Assembly: GCA_014529385.2 (NCBI GenBank)
Contig: CM043967.1
Coordinates: forward strand, 13,207,501 to 13,271,500
From: Adiantum capillus-veneris
Lineage: Eukaryota; Streptophyta; Polypodiopsida; Polypodiales; Pteridaceae
Direction: 5' to 3'
DNA: 64,000 bases
Part shown: positions 43,894-55,435 of the stretch, in pieces
Position numbering within the stretch: the stretch's first letter is position 1
Layout: every line of letters begins with the position of its first letter
Translations under genes and position numbers: made by a program
Notes under the pieces: generated by a model
Databases searched by the model: none
Seen by the model: only the letters and a program-made list of their open reading frames with translations
What the model was told of the DNA's origin: nothing

Positions 43894-44423
43894 TCCACTC
43901 CTTTTCAAAGTGAGGTATTGGTACCGAACTGTATGGCGTCGAGGGAGATCGCCAATAGCATCCGGAATCCTGGAAGGGACTCTTCACCGGCCCACTCTGA
44001 TGTGTGGGTCGTGCGGTACTTGAACTTCATAAAGGTCTGCAACGCTTGCTTCTTTGGGCCGCGCCAAAAGCGACTCAAAGTCTTCTATGGCTCCTTCGAT
44101 GCTTCAACTTTGTGTTTAATCGTGCTTCTTCCTTCTTCAAGAATCTCCATGGCTGAAAATTCCTGAACCCATTTCCAACACAAAACCATCAACATACCCA
44201 TTCCATGTAAAGTGAAGGGAAAAAATCTTGTCTTCGCTAAAGACTGTGTATGCAATGTAGATGAACATAGAGACAGAGTGACAACCCATTCATCAAACAC
44301 ATACAAACAATGAGATCGAATCTGTTTCTTATGATCTAGAGCAATCAACTGTGGCAAATCACAACGGGAATGCCCATGCTTGGTGCTCATACTTTCATGT
44401 GCTCGTTCGAAAACTGTGTCATG
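43894..44423 (-). other. Gypsy-3 downstream region, not recognised
   Basis: A minus-strand frame at 44085-44390 (about 100 codons) and broken frames to 43894 follow the protease region. I recognise no domain. The position, where RT should be, and the similarity in style of 44424-44810 suggest it belongs to the element, but it could be captured sequence. Confidence 0.3.
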
Positions 44424-45513
44424 TCAAGGAAGAGACATGGAATGTGACTTCCTTACATACATACCTTTCAGCTTTTCACGAAAAATCCGCATACATTCGT
44501 GCTCATCCATGAGAGAAACGTGCTCAACATACAATATGTCATGCCTAGGAAAAGGGATCACATAAAGACGCTGACTAAAATACAGGAAACGATCATGAAT
44601 GAAACACTCGAATAATGCGTGCGTATCAATCATGCGAACACATAATACTTCCTGTGAGGGTTCTTTGGACCTAGGCTCGAGAGCCAAGATCAGTTCTTCC
44701 TGAAGGATCGAATCGTCCTGGGGAGGTTCTTTGGACCTTGACTCGAAAGCCAAGATCAGTTCTTCGTGATTGATCAAATCTACAACGAGGTTAGCTTCGC
44801 GTAAAAGCATCCACTAACCCATCATCCTTGTTAACAATCACATCATCTTCATGCAACTCATCATGCTTGTGAGAAATCACATCTTGATCATGCAAGTTAT
44901 CATGCTTATCTTTGTCATCCAAACCATCATGCAAATCATTATCATTCACATGATCATGCTTTTCACAATCATGCAAATCCTGTGTGTCATGCTGTGGAGA
45001 AAAAGAGACTAAGAGAGTCTCCTTCTTCTGAATCCTTTCAACCTTGTCCTGCATATTAGCAATGAGTGAGGGAGAATGAACAATGTCCTCTCCATGAATG
45101 ACAATAGGAGAATCACTTGTGGCATTGAGAGTTAAAGTATTAGCCGAAAAATCCATGAGAGCGTCATTATCATGAAACCATTTAATGCCCAAAATCATAT
45201 CACATCCTGAGAGGAGAGAAACAACAAATCTTCTAGTGAAGGCAGCTTGTTGAATTCCAAACAACACATCAAGGCACTCCTCCGTGATGAGAGCGTCCAT
45301 ATCGGGACGAAAGCAAGAAACCTTGATAGGAGATCTCAGACTAACTTTGAGGCGGGCTCTCTCTACAAGAGAGGGACTGATCACATCATGCATACTACCT
45401 GGGTCAAACAATATGACAAAACGCTGCCCCGACGTACGACCGTAACATTTAAGGAGAGAATCATCAATGGGAGGGTCAGGAGAAACGTGGGGCACACTCG
45501 TGTTATCATTCAT
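44424..45513 (-). pseudogene. Gypsy-3 aspartic protease and unknown C-terminal extension
   Basis: 45513 to 44791 reads a retropepsin domain: [20 protein letters not shown] with D-P-G-S at the active site as in Gypsy-4, then SLLSGCDMILGIKWFHDNDA, the second conserved half (compare [12 protein letters not shown] in Gypsy-2). A strongly His/Asp-rich tail follows (HDTQDLHDCEKHDHVND-like). The frame changes near 44800 into 44810-44424, where a block EELILAFESRSKEP is repeated as EELILALEPRSKEP, followed by a sequence I do not recognise. The zinc knuckle upstream has lost its first cysteine. Confidence 0.7.
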
Positions 45514-45806
45514 TGCATTGACGGAGGAAGTGGGTTCTGTGGATTCTTTAGATTCATTCGATTCAAGCTTAGGACATGTTCTTTTTATGTGACCCTTAAT
45601 GTGAATGAAAACAACGACCTTCCTTAGAATAAGTGCTTTGCTCTTCCGACATGATATATCCTCCTACAATTCCTAATGCTACCTTTTCATCTGGAGTAAG
45701 CTTAGGTTTAGCAATTGTGTTAGCCTTACCCTTAGATTCATTGGAAGAATTCTTTTCTGAGAGACTGTTGGAAGATTGGTTAGAAGAGTTACCATTCTTA
45801 CCTTTC

Positions 45807-46233
45807 TTACCGTTCTAAGGGTTCTGAGAAGTCTGAGTTACTTGTGGAAGTCTTGTTCTCCTTGGGCTTTCTCTTGTTGTGCTTCATCTCCTGTGCGAGA
45901 GCAATCGCTACCGCCTTGTTGAGATCGACTGGATCGAGTACCTCGATATCGTACTTGATATACTCGTCCAATCCAAAGAGAAAAGCCTCTTTGCGCTCAT
46001 CATCCGATTTTCGTAATTGAGTACCTAGCTGCAAACCACGATTAGAAAAAGACATCACTGGCATACCATTTTGCTTGAGAGAGCGCCAATCGTCCTTCAA
46101 TCATGCAAGGTACTGAGGTGGCATAAATCGAGCCTTGAGCTTGTCTTGGAAATCAGCCCAATTGAAGGAAAGGAGCGTGAATCCGTCGGCTTCCTCTAGA
46201 TGCGCAGCTAGCTGTGCCTCTTGCCATGCGTGG
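45807..46233 (-). pseudogene. Gypsy-3 gag, C-terminal part
   Basis: Minus strand: [17 protein letters not shown], a stop at about 46100, then [40 protein letters not shown] and LNKAVAIALAQEMKHNKRK, the end of the gag fold. Its N-terminal half lies at 53033-53649, on the other side of Gypsy-2. Confidence 0.85.
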
Positions 46234-46830
46234 TGTCACAAAGTGATGACGTGGCGGATAGCAGAAACCCTAATTTCTGCCAAAAACCCTAAAATTCCTG
46301 CAAACCCTAATTTTTGCCACAAACCCTAATTTCCGGAAATCGCGAAGGCTGAAATTTAAAAAAAACAAAACAAAAAAATTTTATTTTTATTTTTTTTTGG
46401 AAAATGATGAGCGACGCAAATTTCGCTTTCTCTCTACTTAAATGAGAAAGAGAGAGAGAATGCTTTTGCTTTCATGTTTTGACTCTCTTTGAGAGAGAGA
46501 GAGAGAGAGAGAGCAATTGCTTTTGATTTGAAGCTTTTGGGGCTCTGCTTTTGGGCATCCCTTGTAACCTTTAAATTAGTGGTGAGGGCCTCACTTCTCA
46601 GATCTGGACGCAAAGTCTGAGAGTGAAACCCTAACCGCTCTCTTGTACTTTGATGATTGATTAATACAAAAAGAAATACCGAAAGGGGCGCCAGTCTTTG
46701 GAGCCAATATCTCTAGGCACGGAACTTCGCCGGGCCAGTGCAAATCTATTGTGATCTGTGAATTGTTTTGAAGTGGTTATTTGGTGCTGTCGCGGTTGAT
46801 TCTTGACTTGGAGTGTCCAAGTTTGTTACA
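46234..46830 (+). repeat. Gypsy-2 5' LTR
   Basis: 597 bp. Four AAACCCTAA/AAACCCTAAA boxes at 46265, 46284, 46302 and 46321 and a fifth at 46626; a TGACGTGGCGG box at 46245; a GA tract near 46492; the shared ACCGAAAGGGGCGCCA motif at about 46678. Confidence 0.94.
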
Positions 46831-46831
46831 G

Positions 46832-46843
46832 TGGTATCAGAGC
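46832..46843 (+). other. Gypsy-2 primer-binding site
   Basis: TGGTATCAGAGC one base after the LTR. Confidence 0.93.
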
Positions 46844-46901
46844 CCGGCCGATTTCTCTTCTACGGGAAATCCGATCCCCGGATTTTTTTTCCGCGGCACC
46901 T

Positions 46902-49900
46902 ATGACTTCAGGCAATGATCAGTCGACTCCCTCTGCATCTGGAGATGCGGGCTGGGATCACAACGAAGATTCAGACAGAGAGTATGGCCCGCCTCGGCCT
47001 ACTCAGGCGGAGCAAAGAGAGATGGAGCGTCGTCAATTGATTGGCGATGCAACAAAGATGATGCTCAATTTTGCCAAGGACCCGAAGATGGCAAAATATA
47101 TGAACCAGACCTCTTTGGAAGAGGTACAGAGGGAGTGGCAGAGAACCACAACACCACTCCCGAAACCCACTCTCAAGAAACCTACTGCCTCCAAGAAATA
47201 TACGGAGAAGGAACTGGAGAACGTGGTTGATGCACGGATTGCTCAGCTTTTCGACGTGCAAAAGAAAGGCAAAAAGCACGGCAAAAAGCAGAACAAAGGT
47301 ACTGACTTCCCGGGATATTTGGGTCGTCAATCGACATTCGACAAAGCAAAGAAACTGAAGAAGCGCGTCAAGTTTGAAGGCCTACCCAGTTCTTCTTCTT
47401 CTTCTGACAGTTCTTCTAGCTCTTCAGACTCGAGCGAAGAAGACAGGAAAAGCAAAAAGCGAAGCAAGAAACAACGCTTCGGAAAGGGCAAGAAAAAGGC
47501 AAGGAAATCTAGGTCTCGCCTAGTGAGTGACACTTCTACAGAGGACTCGCCTACGGACAGTTCAGACTCTGACAACGGAAACTTTTATGCAAACAAGAGG
47601 AATTTTTACAAAGCCAACCAGTATGACTTTCTCGAAGATAAAAGCAAGGAAGTCCGAGAGTTTAAGGAAGGTGGCCAAGCACTTAAGTTTGATACTTTTT
47701 CGGGATACTCCGATGCTTCAAAGGCTTTGTCTTTTATACAGCAGTTTGACATCGCTTTCGCGAGAGGACGCTATTCAGAGCACTCCAAGATTCGGAGAGC
47801 TGCCTCTTATTTTAAGGGGAATGCTCGCACTTGGTGGTCCACGCTTCTATTAAGCAAGACTGTGCCAATTACATGGCTGAAATTCAAGAGGCTTTTTATT
47901 TCTTCTTGGTTGACTCAAGAGTTTGAGCGAGATATACGAGCTGCTTGGAACCATCTCCGGATGACCAAGAGCGATACAGTGAATTCTTACTATGAAAGAT
48001 TTTGGAACTCTTTTCTACCTGCCTCTTCATTCAAGAAGATCTCGTTCAGAGAACAGATTGAGCGGTTTACATTGGGTCTACCTACAGAGATCCGAGACCA
48101 CTGCTTGGAACAGAAGTCAGCTTCTATTCAGGAGTTGATGAGTCATGCGAAGCGGGGCTTTGCAATTCACTCTGGCAGTCTGACCTACCCCACAGATGAG
48201 GTCACGACACAACGAACCGGACAGACTTCTGGGAATGAAAGTAGAAAAAGAAAGAGCAACCCAGAGAAAAAGGATGCACGACCCAGACTTACTCCTCAGG
48301 AGTGGACTCGCTACATCAGGGAGGGGAAGTGCTTTGGATGCGGGGAAACTGGACATATCTCCGCGAAGTGCCCTAAAAAGGCACATAAAAAACAGAATGA
48401 CAAGGACGACGAAAGGCCTGAGAGTTCGAGAGCAGCTGAGGACCGTGTACGAAAAGGCAAGATGAAAACAGGACTGGTTCCAGATTGTGTGGGTACTGAT
48501 CCCGACACCATGGATGAGAGTACAAAACTTTGCCGAGCTTGGGGCAAAGTGAAAGATCAAGAGGCCCTGATTTTCTTTGATGGAGGAGCCAAGGCCAACT
48601 TCATTTCACCGGAATTGGCGGCGCGGCTCGAGATTACTCCCGATCGGATGGGACCACTTGCAGAGGCAGTTCTAGCGGCACCCGACAGGGACGTAGCCAT
48701 TACACCTGTCATTGGCAAACTTCGGTTGCATTGTCAGGGGTATTTGGGGCATGAGGACTTTTTCATAATGCCTTTGGAGGGTTGTGATGTTCTCTTAGGG
48801 ATTCCCTGGTACCACAAGATCAACGTCGTGGTCGATTATCGGGCGAGAAAAGCAACTTTGACTACAAAAAAGGGCAGAACAATTGTACTTGATATTAAAC
48901 TGAAGGGCGAGTCTGTCCCTATTGTATCGGCTTTGGCCATTTCAAAATTAATGAAATCCAGTCTATTTGTTTACTCGATCTTTATGAAAGAGTTGAGTGA
49001 TGATGATAGGACAAATATGTCTAAACTTGATAAAGAACGCCAAGATTTTCTACACTCTCACGCCGATTGCTTCTCAGAAGGCCTGCAAGGAGAGTTACCA
49101 CCTGCTCGTCCTGAAGATCATACCATTGATCTGATACCTGGTAGTACACCACCGAACCGGCCACCCTACTGTGTGAGCTGAGCACAGAATGAAGAGATTA
49201 TGAACCAAGTGAAAGACCTCTTGGAAAAGGGTCTTGTCCAGCCTAGTACTTCACCGTATTGCTCTCCAGTATTGTTGGTTTTGAAGAAAGACGGATCTTG
49301 GAGAATGTGCATCGATTATAGAGCTCTCAACAAAATCACCATCAAGAACAGATTTCCGATTCCTAGGATAGATGATATACTCGACAGGTTACAGGGATCC
49401 TCATGCTTTAGCAGGATTGACTTGAAGAGTGGATATCATCAGATCAGAATAGCACCGGGAGACGTCTAGAAGACAGTTTTTCGGACGACTTTTGGGTTAT
49501 TTGAGTTTTTGGTGATGCCTTTTGGCTTAACCAATACTCCTGCGACATTTAACCGGATGATGGATAGGATTTTTCGAGAGTACAGGCTATTTGTTGGCAC
49601 TTTCTTTGACGACATCATTGTTTTCTCCAAGAATGAGGCAAAACACAGAGATCATCTGCTTCAGGTCTTTCAGGCATTACGAGATCACAAGTTAGTGATT
49701 AATGCAAAGAAAAGTGAATTTTTCCTACCAGAGATACACTTTTTGGGACACATTGTGTCAGCCGCAGGAGTGCAAATGGATCCGGCCAAGATAGAGACTA
49801 TCCGTAATTGGCCCGACTTGAAGAATGTCCATGAAGTTAAAAGCTTCTTGGGACTGTGTTCGTACTACAGGCGGTTCATACGAAAGTTTGCAGAGGTTAC

Positions 49901-51862
49901 TTCCCCTTTGCATATCTTGACACAGAAAGGAGTACCTTTTTCGTGGGGACCCCCAGAGGTGACAGCCTTTCAGACATTGAAAGAGAAATTGACTACGGGA
50001 CCTATTTTGACTTTGCTGGACTTGCAGAAGTCATTTGAAGTATTTTGTGATGCTTGTGGTCGTAGTCTGGGTGCGGTCTTGATGCAAGAAGGCCATGTCA
50101 TAGCTTACGAGAGCCGTTTGTTCTCTAGGCCGGAGATGACAGCACAGATCTATGAGAAAGAGCTTTTGGCGGTTATCCATGCTCTTACTCAGTGGCGGCA
50201 TTACCTACTCGGAGCGGATTTTACTGTCTTTACAGACCATCAGAGTTTGCGCTACTTCTTGTCACAGAAGCAGCTTTCGGAAAAACAGATGCGGTGGGCG
50301 AACATCTTGTCACAGTTCCACTTCCAGATTGTCCATGTGCACGGACAGAAGAATGTGGTGGCAGATGCTTTGTCTCGGAAACCGTTGGTTCTGGCTATTT
50401 CCGCGATACATCATAGGAGCTTCGAGGATATGGTCGATCAGTATGCCACAGATACAGATTTTGCAGATATTTTCACACGGATACGGGATGGGGAGATAGT
50501 AGCTGGATACTCCCTTCGGGAAGGCTACTTGATGAAAAAGACTATGTTGTGCGTTACACAGCCGTTGAGGGAAAAGGTTATGATTGAATGCCATTGTCCA
50601 CCTTTTACGGGTCATCGCGGCATTGCTACCACCATGAAAGGGGTAGAGAGATATTTCTTTTGGCCGAGACTCAAGAAAGATGTGGAAGAGTTTGTGCGCA
50701 GTTGCTTGGTATGCCAGAAGGTCAAGTTTAACAGGCATAAAGCACAGGGATTGTTACAGCCTTTACCCATACCCACCCGCCCCGGGAAAGTATAGCGATG
50801 GATTTCATTTTTGATCTCCCGAGAACACAAAGTGGTCACGATGGTATCTCGACTGTTATTGACAGATTTAGCAAACAGGCTCATTTCATTCCAGTGAAGA
50901 AAACAGTCAAGCCGGATCACTTAGCGAGACTGTTTGTGGCCCAGATTTTCAGATTACATGGCATGCCTGAGACAATTGTCTCCGACAGAGACCCCAGATT
51001 TACGAGTTTGTTTTGGAAGGCAATTTGGGAGAACATTGGCACGCAGTTGCAGTTCTCGTCATTGTTCCACCCGCAGACTGATGGGCAATCCGAGATTGCC
51101 AATTCAGTGGTTCTAGATTTATTGAAGTCTTATATCTCAGATCAGAAGACTCAATGGGAAAGATATTTACCTTTGGTGGAATTTGCCTACAATAACACGA
51201 TACACTCGTCGACGGGGAAGACGCCATTTGAGATTCTTGAAGGTGCTGCAAAGGTTCCACCCTTTCTGAGCACGAAAGATAAGATCTTTGAAGCGGATGA
51301 ATATACGCGAGATCTGGATACGGCTTTTGCCAAGGTTCGCGAGACTTTGCAGAAGTCTCAAGAACGACAGAAAAAGGCAGCAGATTGCCATTGTCGCGAC
51401 ATGAAATTGAAGGAGGATGATTGGGTGCTCTTACGTTTTGAGAAGGCACGCCTACGAAAGAACAAGGGAAAGGAGAGGCTTTTTCCAAAGCTTAGTATGC
51501 GATACTACGGCCCTTTCCAGATTACTGAAAAGATAAGTGAAGTCTCCTTTCGACTGAAACTGCCAGATACTTGGAGGATTCACAATGCATTTCATGTGAA
51601 TCTCTTGAAACCTTTTAAAGGTGATGTACCTGATGATGGGGAGCCTGATGAGCAACCCGAAGTGGAAGAAAACGAGGAGATCCTTGTTCCTGAACAGATT
51701 TTGGCACATAAGGATACGAAGAATAAGGGTAAAGTCTGAAGGCGATTCTTGGTTAAGTTCAAGAATTATCCTGCACTTGATGCGAAGTGGATGGAGGAGG
51801 AGGACCTAGCAGATACTCCTCAGATTGTGAAACTTTACCTCGATGCTTTTTGTTTAGCATAG
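46902..51862 (+). pseudogene. Gypsy-2 gag-pol (three stops, one frameshift)
   Basis: ATG 46902 ([10 protein letters not shown]) is the first Met after the primer site; Gypsy-1 has the same start. Domains in order: N-terminal gag, a serine/RS-rich block (about 47385-47575), gag fold (WLKFKRLFISSWL to [12 protein letters not shown]), CCHC knuckle [14 protein letters not shown] (about 48332), protease with [12 protein letters not shown] (about 48573; D-G-G-A), reverse transcriptase with [20 protein letters not shown] and catalytic FFDD (about 49602), RNase H ([20 protein letters not shown]), integrase zinc site (H-H-C-C, about 50590-50720), core D-D-E (about 50800-51120), and a chromodomain ([19 protein letters not shown], about 51755). 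Order PR-RT-RH-INT-CHD marks a chromovirus-type Ty3/gypsy element. Breaks: TGA at 49179, TAG at 49467, a one-base loss near 50786, TGA at 51737. Gypsy-1 or Gypsy-5 keeps a sense codon at these sites. Confidence 0.94.
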
Positions 51863-52462
51863 TCTACTCCAAATGGAACCCAGAATTCAGCTTGGCCGAA
51901 GATCTGGTGCAGTGGGATGCACAAGAGGGGAGTTATTCCACTCCTTTGTCAACAGATGCCTCGATTTTGATACTAAAGTCACTGATGTCTCTTTGAGCTT
52001 CAAGGATACTGAGAGCTGACAGTATTCTGTTGGATGACTTTATGAAATGGAATTCCTGATTATGATACTGATTTGTTCTTGACTTCTTGTGAGTGCAGGA
52101 ACTGATAGACGAAATGACTGCAGCATTTTGGTCTGATTGATCTCGAATAGACATGGTTGCAATAGGGGTTAGTCAATCGGACATCGATGAGGTCCCGATT
52201 GGACCTAGATGTGATTGCTAGCTACATTGCCGATAAATCATGGTCTAAGATCCGAATGAATGTTGAATGTCATGTGATGTCCTGTGATGTCTGGTGATGT
52301 CCTGTGATGTCGTGTGATGTGACTGTCGATTTTGTACATGTGCTAGATGTGTGTTCCTAGTACGTAGGTACTAACAGTCAGTGTCTGCTAAGACGGTTTA
52401 TGGCTTTTGTCGGTTTTGCAGGCGTAATCGCGGTCGATTACAATGCTTTCAAGAGGGGGGTA
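51863..52462 (+). other. Gypsy-2 3' untranslated region
   Basis: 600 bases, colinear with Gypsy-1. It includes a run of TGTGATGTCC-like units (about 52273-52322) and ends with the purine tract AAGAGGGGGG at 52451-52460. Confidence 0.8.
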
Positions 52463-53027
52463 TGTCACAAAGTGATGACGTGGCGGACAGCAGAAACCCT
52501 AATTTCTGCCAGAAACCCTAAAATTCCTGCAAACCCTAATTTCTGCCAGAAACCCTAATTTTCGGAAATCGCGGAGGCTGATTTTTTTATTTTTTTTTTT
52601 GGAAAATGATGAGCGACGCAAATTTCACTTTTTCTCTACTTAAATGAAAAAGAGAGAGAGAGAATGCTTTTGCTTTCATGTTTTGACTCTCTGTGAGAGA
52701 GAGAGAGCAATTGCTTTTGATTTGAAGCTTTTGGGGCTCTGCTTTTGGGCATCCCTTGTAACCTTTAAATTAGTGGTGAGGGCCTCACTTCTCAGAGCAT
52801 CTGGACGCAGAGTCTGAGAGTGAAACCCTAACCGCTCTCTTGTACTTTGATGATTGATTAATACAAAAAGAAATACCGAAAGGGGCACCAGTCTTTGGGG
52901 CCAATATCTCTAGGCACGGAACTCCGTCGGGCCAGTGCAAATCTATTGTGATCTGTGAATTGTTTTGAAGTGGTTATTTGGTGTTGTCGCGGTTGATTCT
53001 TGACTTGGAGTGTCCAAGTTTGTTACA
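52463..53027 (+). repeat. Gypsy-2 3' LTR
   Basis: 565 bp, same ends as the 5' LTR, four AAACCCTAA-type boxes in the first 110 bases. Confidence 0.94.
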
Positions 53028-53032
53028 CGTGG

Positions 53033-53649
53033 TACCAATTGATGGTATCAACGGCAACGTACATAGCTGCCGTCAAAACTTTGTTATTTCCTGTCTTCTT
53101 AGTTGTCGCAAAATAAGCATTAAATTGATGCAACCAAGAATGAATAACCGTAGCATCCATCTTACCGTCATACTTACTGAAAGTCAACTTCTCTGTGACT
53201 GGATGGTTGGAATCCGCGTCGTGGCTTGCGCCACTTGATGAACTCCCACGATCTTTGGGTGGTTCGGTCTTCGAAGCTAGTACTTGTCGAATCAATTCTT
53301 GAGTGCATAGTTCTCGTTGAGCCTCACACTCAATCTCCAAGGCTGCTCTTTGAGCTGCCTCTTCCACCTTTCTTTGTTGTTTTCTTTCTTTGCGTGCGTC
53401 ACGCTCGCGTTCTAAAGCAAGGTGATTTGCTTCTTACTCGCGGTCCTTAGCAAGGCGATTTGCTTCTTGTTTGTCTATCATGACCATCATCTGCTTCACC
53501 ATTTCCTCCATAGGGTTTGGTACACTTGGTGGCGGAGATGGCGAAGGGGGAGAGTCGAAAAAGTATCCTGGTGGGAAAAAATCTTCGCCGCCTCTCTCGT
53601 GCTCATCACCTGTATGCGAAGTATCCATTCCGCTTCGAGTGACGACCAT
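53033..53649 (-). pseudogene. Gypsy-3 gag, N-terminal part
   Basis: Minus-strand frame from ATG 53649 (MVVTRSGMDTSH) with a proline-rich stretch, a stop at 53434 where CAA is expected, then a short charged helix (EEAAQRAALEIECEAQRE) and the gag fold start ([24 protein letters not shown]). The helix is shorter than in Gypsy-4. It joins 46233 across Gypsy-2. Codon 1 gives an M-V-x-T-R-S start, which is frequent in plant gypsy gags. Confidence 0.85.
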
Positions 53650-54034
53650 GCACTATGATCCTTGGTCCTTAAGTTCACGAGGAGCTTGGGTTCTTGAGGG
53701 TCTTGGGTTCTTGGGTTCTTGAGGATCTTGAGGTTCTTGAGGTTTTCTTTCGCTTGCAAACCGCGTTTGAGAAGGATCTTCTCTTCACCCGAGTTCTACT
53801 CCTTTCTGCAGGCGCACCCCTTGGCGGCCTTGCGCTCACATCAAGGTTGCTTTTTCCCACCTCACGTCGATTGGCCGGCCGCTAAGTGCACGGTCCGCTC
53901 TCAATGAGTGAAAAGAGACACAAGAGGAGGCTGGACAAGCCCTTCTTTCCTAGGATTCTTGTCACTCTTCAACAAACACGATTAGGAATCGACACGCCCA
54001 AGCGAACTTGGGTTCGTGCGACCTCAACAATCAA
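53650..54034 (-). mobile_element. Gypsy-3 leader
   Basis: Minus strand, upstream of gag: the AAGAACC/CTCAAGAA repeat (about 53690-53760), as in Gypsy-4, then about 270 bases without recognised features up to the leader of LTR X3. The 5' LTR of Gypsy-3 is not found. Confidence 0.6.
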
Positions 54035-54094
54035 AAAAAAAATTGTGGTTCTTTCTTTGAGTGATACAGAACACTGCAAAAGCTCTAATACAAA
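54035..54094 (-). mobile_element. Leader remnant of LTR X3 element
   Basis: Minus strand after the LTR: TTTGTATTAGAGC (primer site with two changes), then the family leader ending GAAAGAACCACAA and a run of T. Confidence 0.65.
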
Positions 54095-55235
54095 TGTTAG
54101 GTGCAGCGGAACGAATGTTTGCGCTTTGCTCAAGATGAGTGCTCCGAACTGTGCTCAAGGTTCCTTTCAGTTCTTATGGAAGGGAGAGCCTTCCGTTCTT
54201 AACGAGAGAATGCTATGATCACAAACAAAGTGAATGGACACTGTGCGTGCAAGTGTATGAGACTGAGAGATAGAGAGAGAAGAGAGATACGACACTAGAG
54301 ACGTTGTAAAACCCTCCTCCGAAGGCCCCACTCTCGTCGGCGAGAGTGGTCTCCTTATGATTGCACAGTGGTACAATGCAGATGCAATGGATTGATGCAA
54401 CTTGGGACTATGCCGATGACGACGACGACTTTAGGGCTGAAATCTGTGGTCTTCTATCTGCTAAAAATCTGCTAATCTTTGGGCTGTTTTGGGTGGCTGA
54501 AAATGACTGTTTTGGCTGCGTTTTCGAGGGCTGAAAATGGGGGTCTTCTGCAACCAACTAGGGCTGAATCTACTGCTTCTAATGCTTGCTGAAAACACTG
54601 AACCAACTGCTGCAAATGGGCTGAAAACCAAAAGCGTTGGGCTGCCTGCTAGCGTTAGTGAAAAACGCTGAACATGGGGGAATGTTGGCGATCATGGGAC
54701 TCTGCAAACGCCAGGGCTTGGGGGATTGTTGACGGCCAAGCAATGTTGAAAACGCCAAGGCTAGGGGAGGTACTGTTGGAGAAAACGCTAGGGTGAAGGA
54801 GATGCTGGCGGGAAGGTGCTTGAGGGTTCTTGCTGAGAAGATGCCTATTGAGCGGAAAGCTCCTGCTGCCTCTTCTGCCAGAAAGTGCTAACTTGGGTTT
54901 GTTTATATATTGACTTAGCAAAATTGCCCTACCTACTTTTGTTGGGAAGTCACTTAAAAATAATAAGTGAAAAATGTCAAAAATAGGGAAAATAGGCTAA
55001 ATGCACTGGAAAAATCCCCTAACTGATTCTAATGGACTCTGATGGGGTTACTGATGATCATGTTGTGTGCAACCAGAGGATATGCATCTATGCTAAGTGA
55101 CTAGGCATGCACGGTCTACGAATAGACTCACAAAAGTGCCAGATCACTTCTAATCTAGACTTGACTCAACTGAGTGAACCCTGATCATGTTGTAGCTTGT
55201 CCACGGACATATAGGGTTGGATGTGTCACGTGACA
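54095..55235 (-). mobile_element. LTR of family X, copy X3
   Basis: 1,141 bp, bounded by TGTTAGGTGCAGC on the left and TGTCACGTGACA on the right (plus strand). Highly similar to X2. Confidence 0.85.
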
Positions 55236-55435
55236 AGAGGTGAGGTGCACGACCTCCTCCAGGCCCCCCTTCTTGCAGAGGTGGAAGATCATTGACGTAC
55301 AGCTCTTCGGGCGTGGTTACTATCAAATTGAGTTCGAGACTCCCGAGATGCTATGGCGCCATGGTTTCGACCCGACTGCATATATTCTTGTTGAGGAAGC
55401 ATACTTTTTCATTTCGATTTGCTTCCCTAGCCTGA
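55236..55435 (+). other. Unrecognised 200-bp segment with a short frame
   Basis: The plus-strand frame 55240-55461 reads ...WKIIDVQLFGRGYYQIEF then WRHGFDPTAYILVEEAYFF. The GRGYYQIEF stretch recalls the plant DUF4283-type domain found in some LINE and zinc-knuckle proteins, but the fragment is too short to be sure. It lies between LTR X3 and Copia-5. Confidence 0.3.

Larger units (their letters stand above)
43894..46233 (-). mobile_element. Gypsy-3, 3' part (left of Gypsy-2)
   Basis: Minus-strand element of the same family as Gypsy-4. It holds the gag C-terminus, protease and a downstream region. No reverse transcriptase or integrase is found, so pol is deleted or this is a non-autonomous form. 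Ends at LTR X2. Confidence 0.75.
46234..53027 (+). mobile_element. Gypsy-2, full-length chromodomain element, TSD CGTGG
   Basis: 5' LTR 46234-46830, primer site 46832, gag-pol 46902-51862, purine tract 52451-52460, 3' LTR 52463-53027. CGTGG is duplicated at 46229-46233 and 53028-53032. It splits the gag of Gypsy-3, whose frame joins across the insertion. The two LTRs differ by several percent including indels, so it is older than Copia-6. Same family as Gypsy-1 and Gypsy-5, and the best preserved of the three. Confidence 0.96.
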
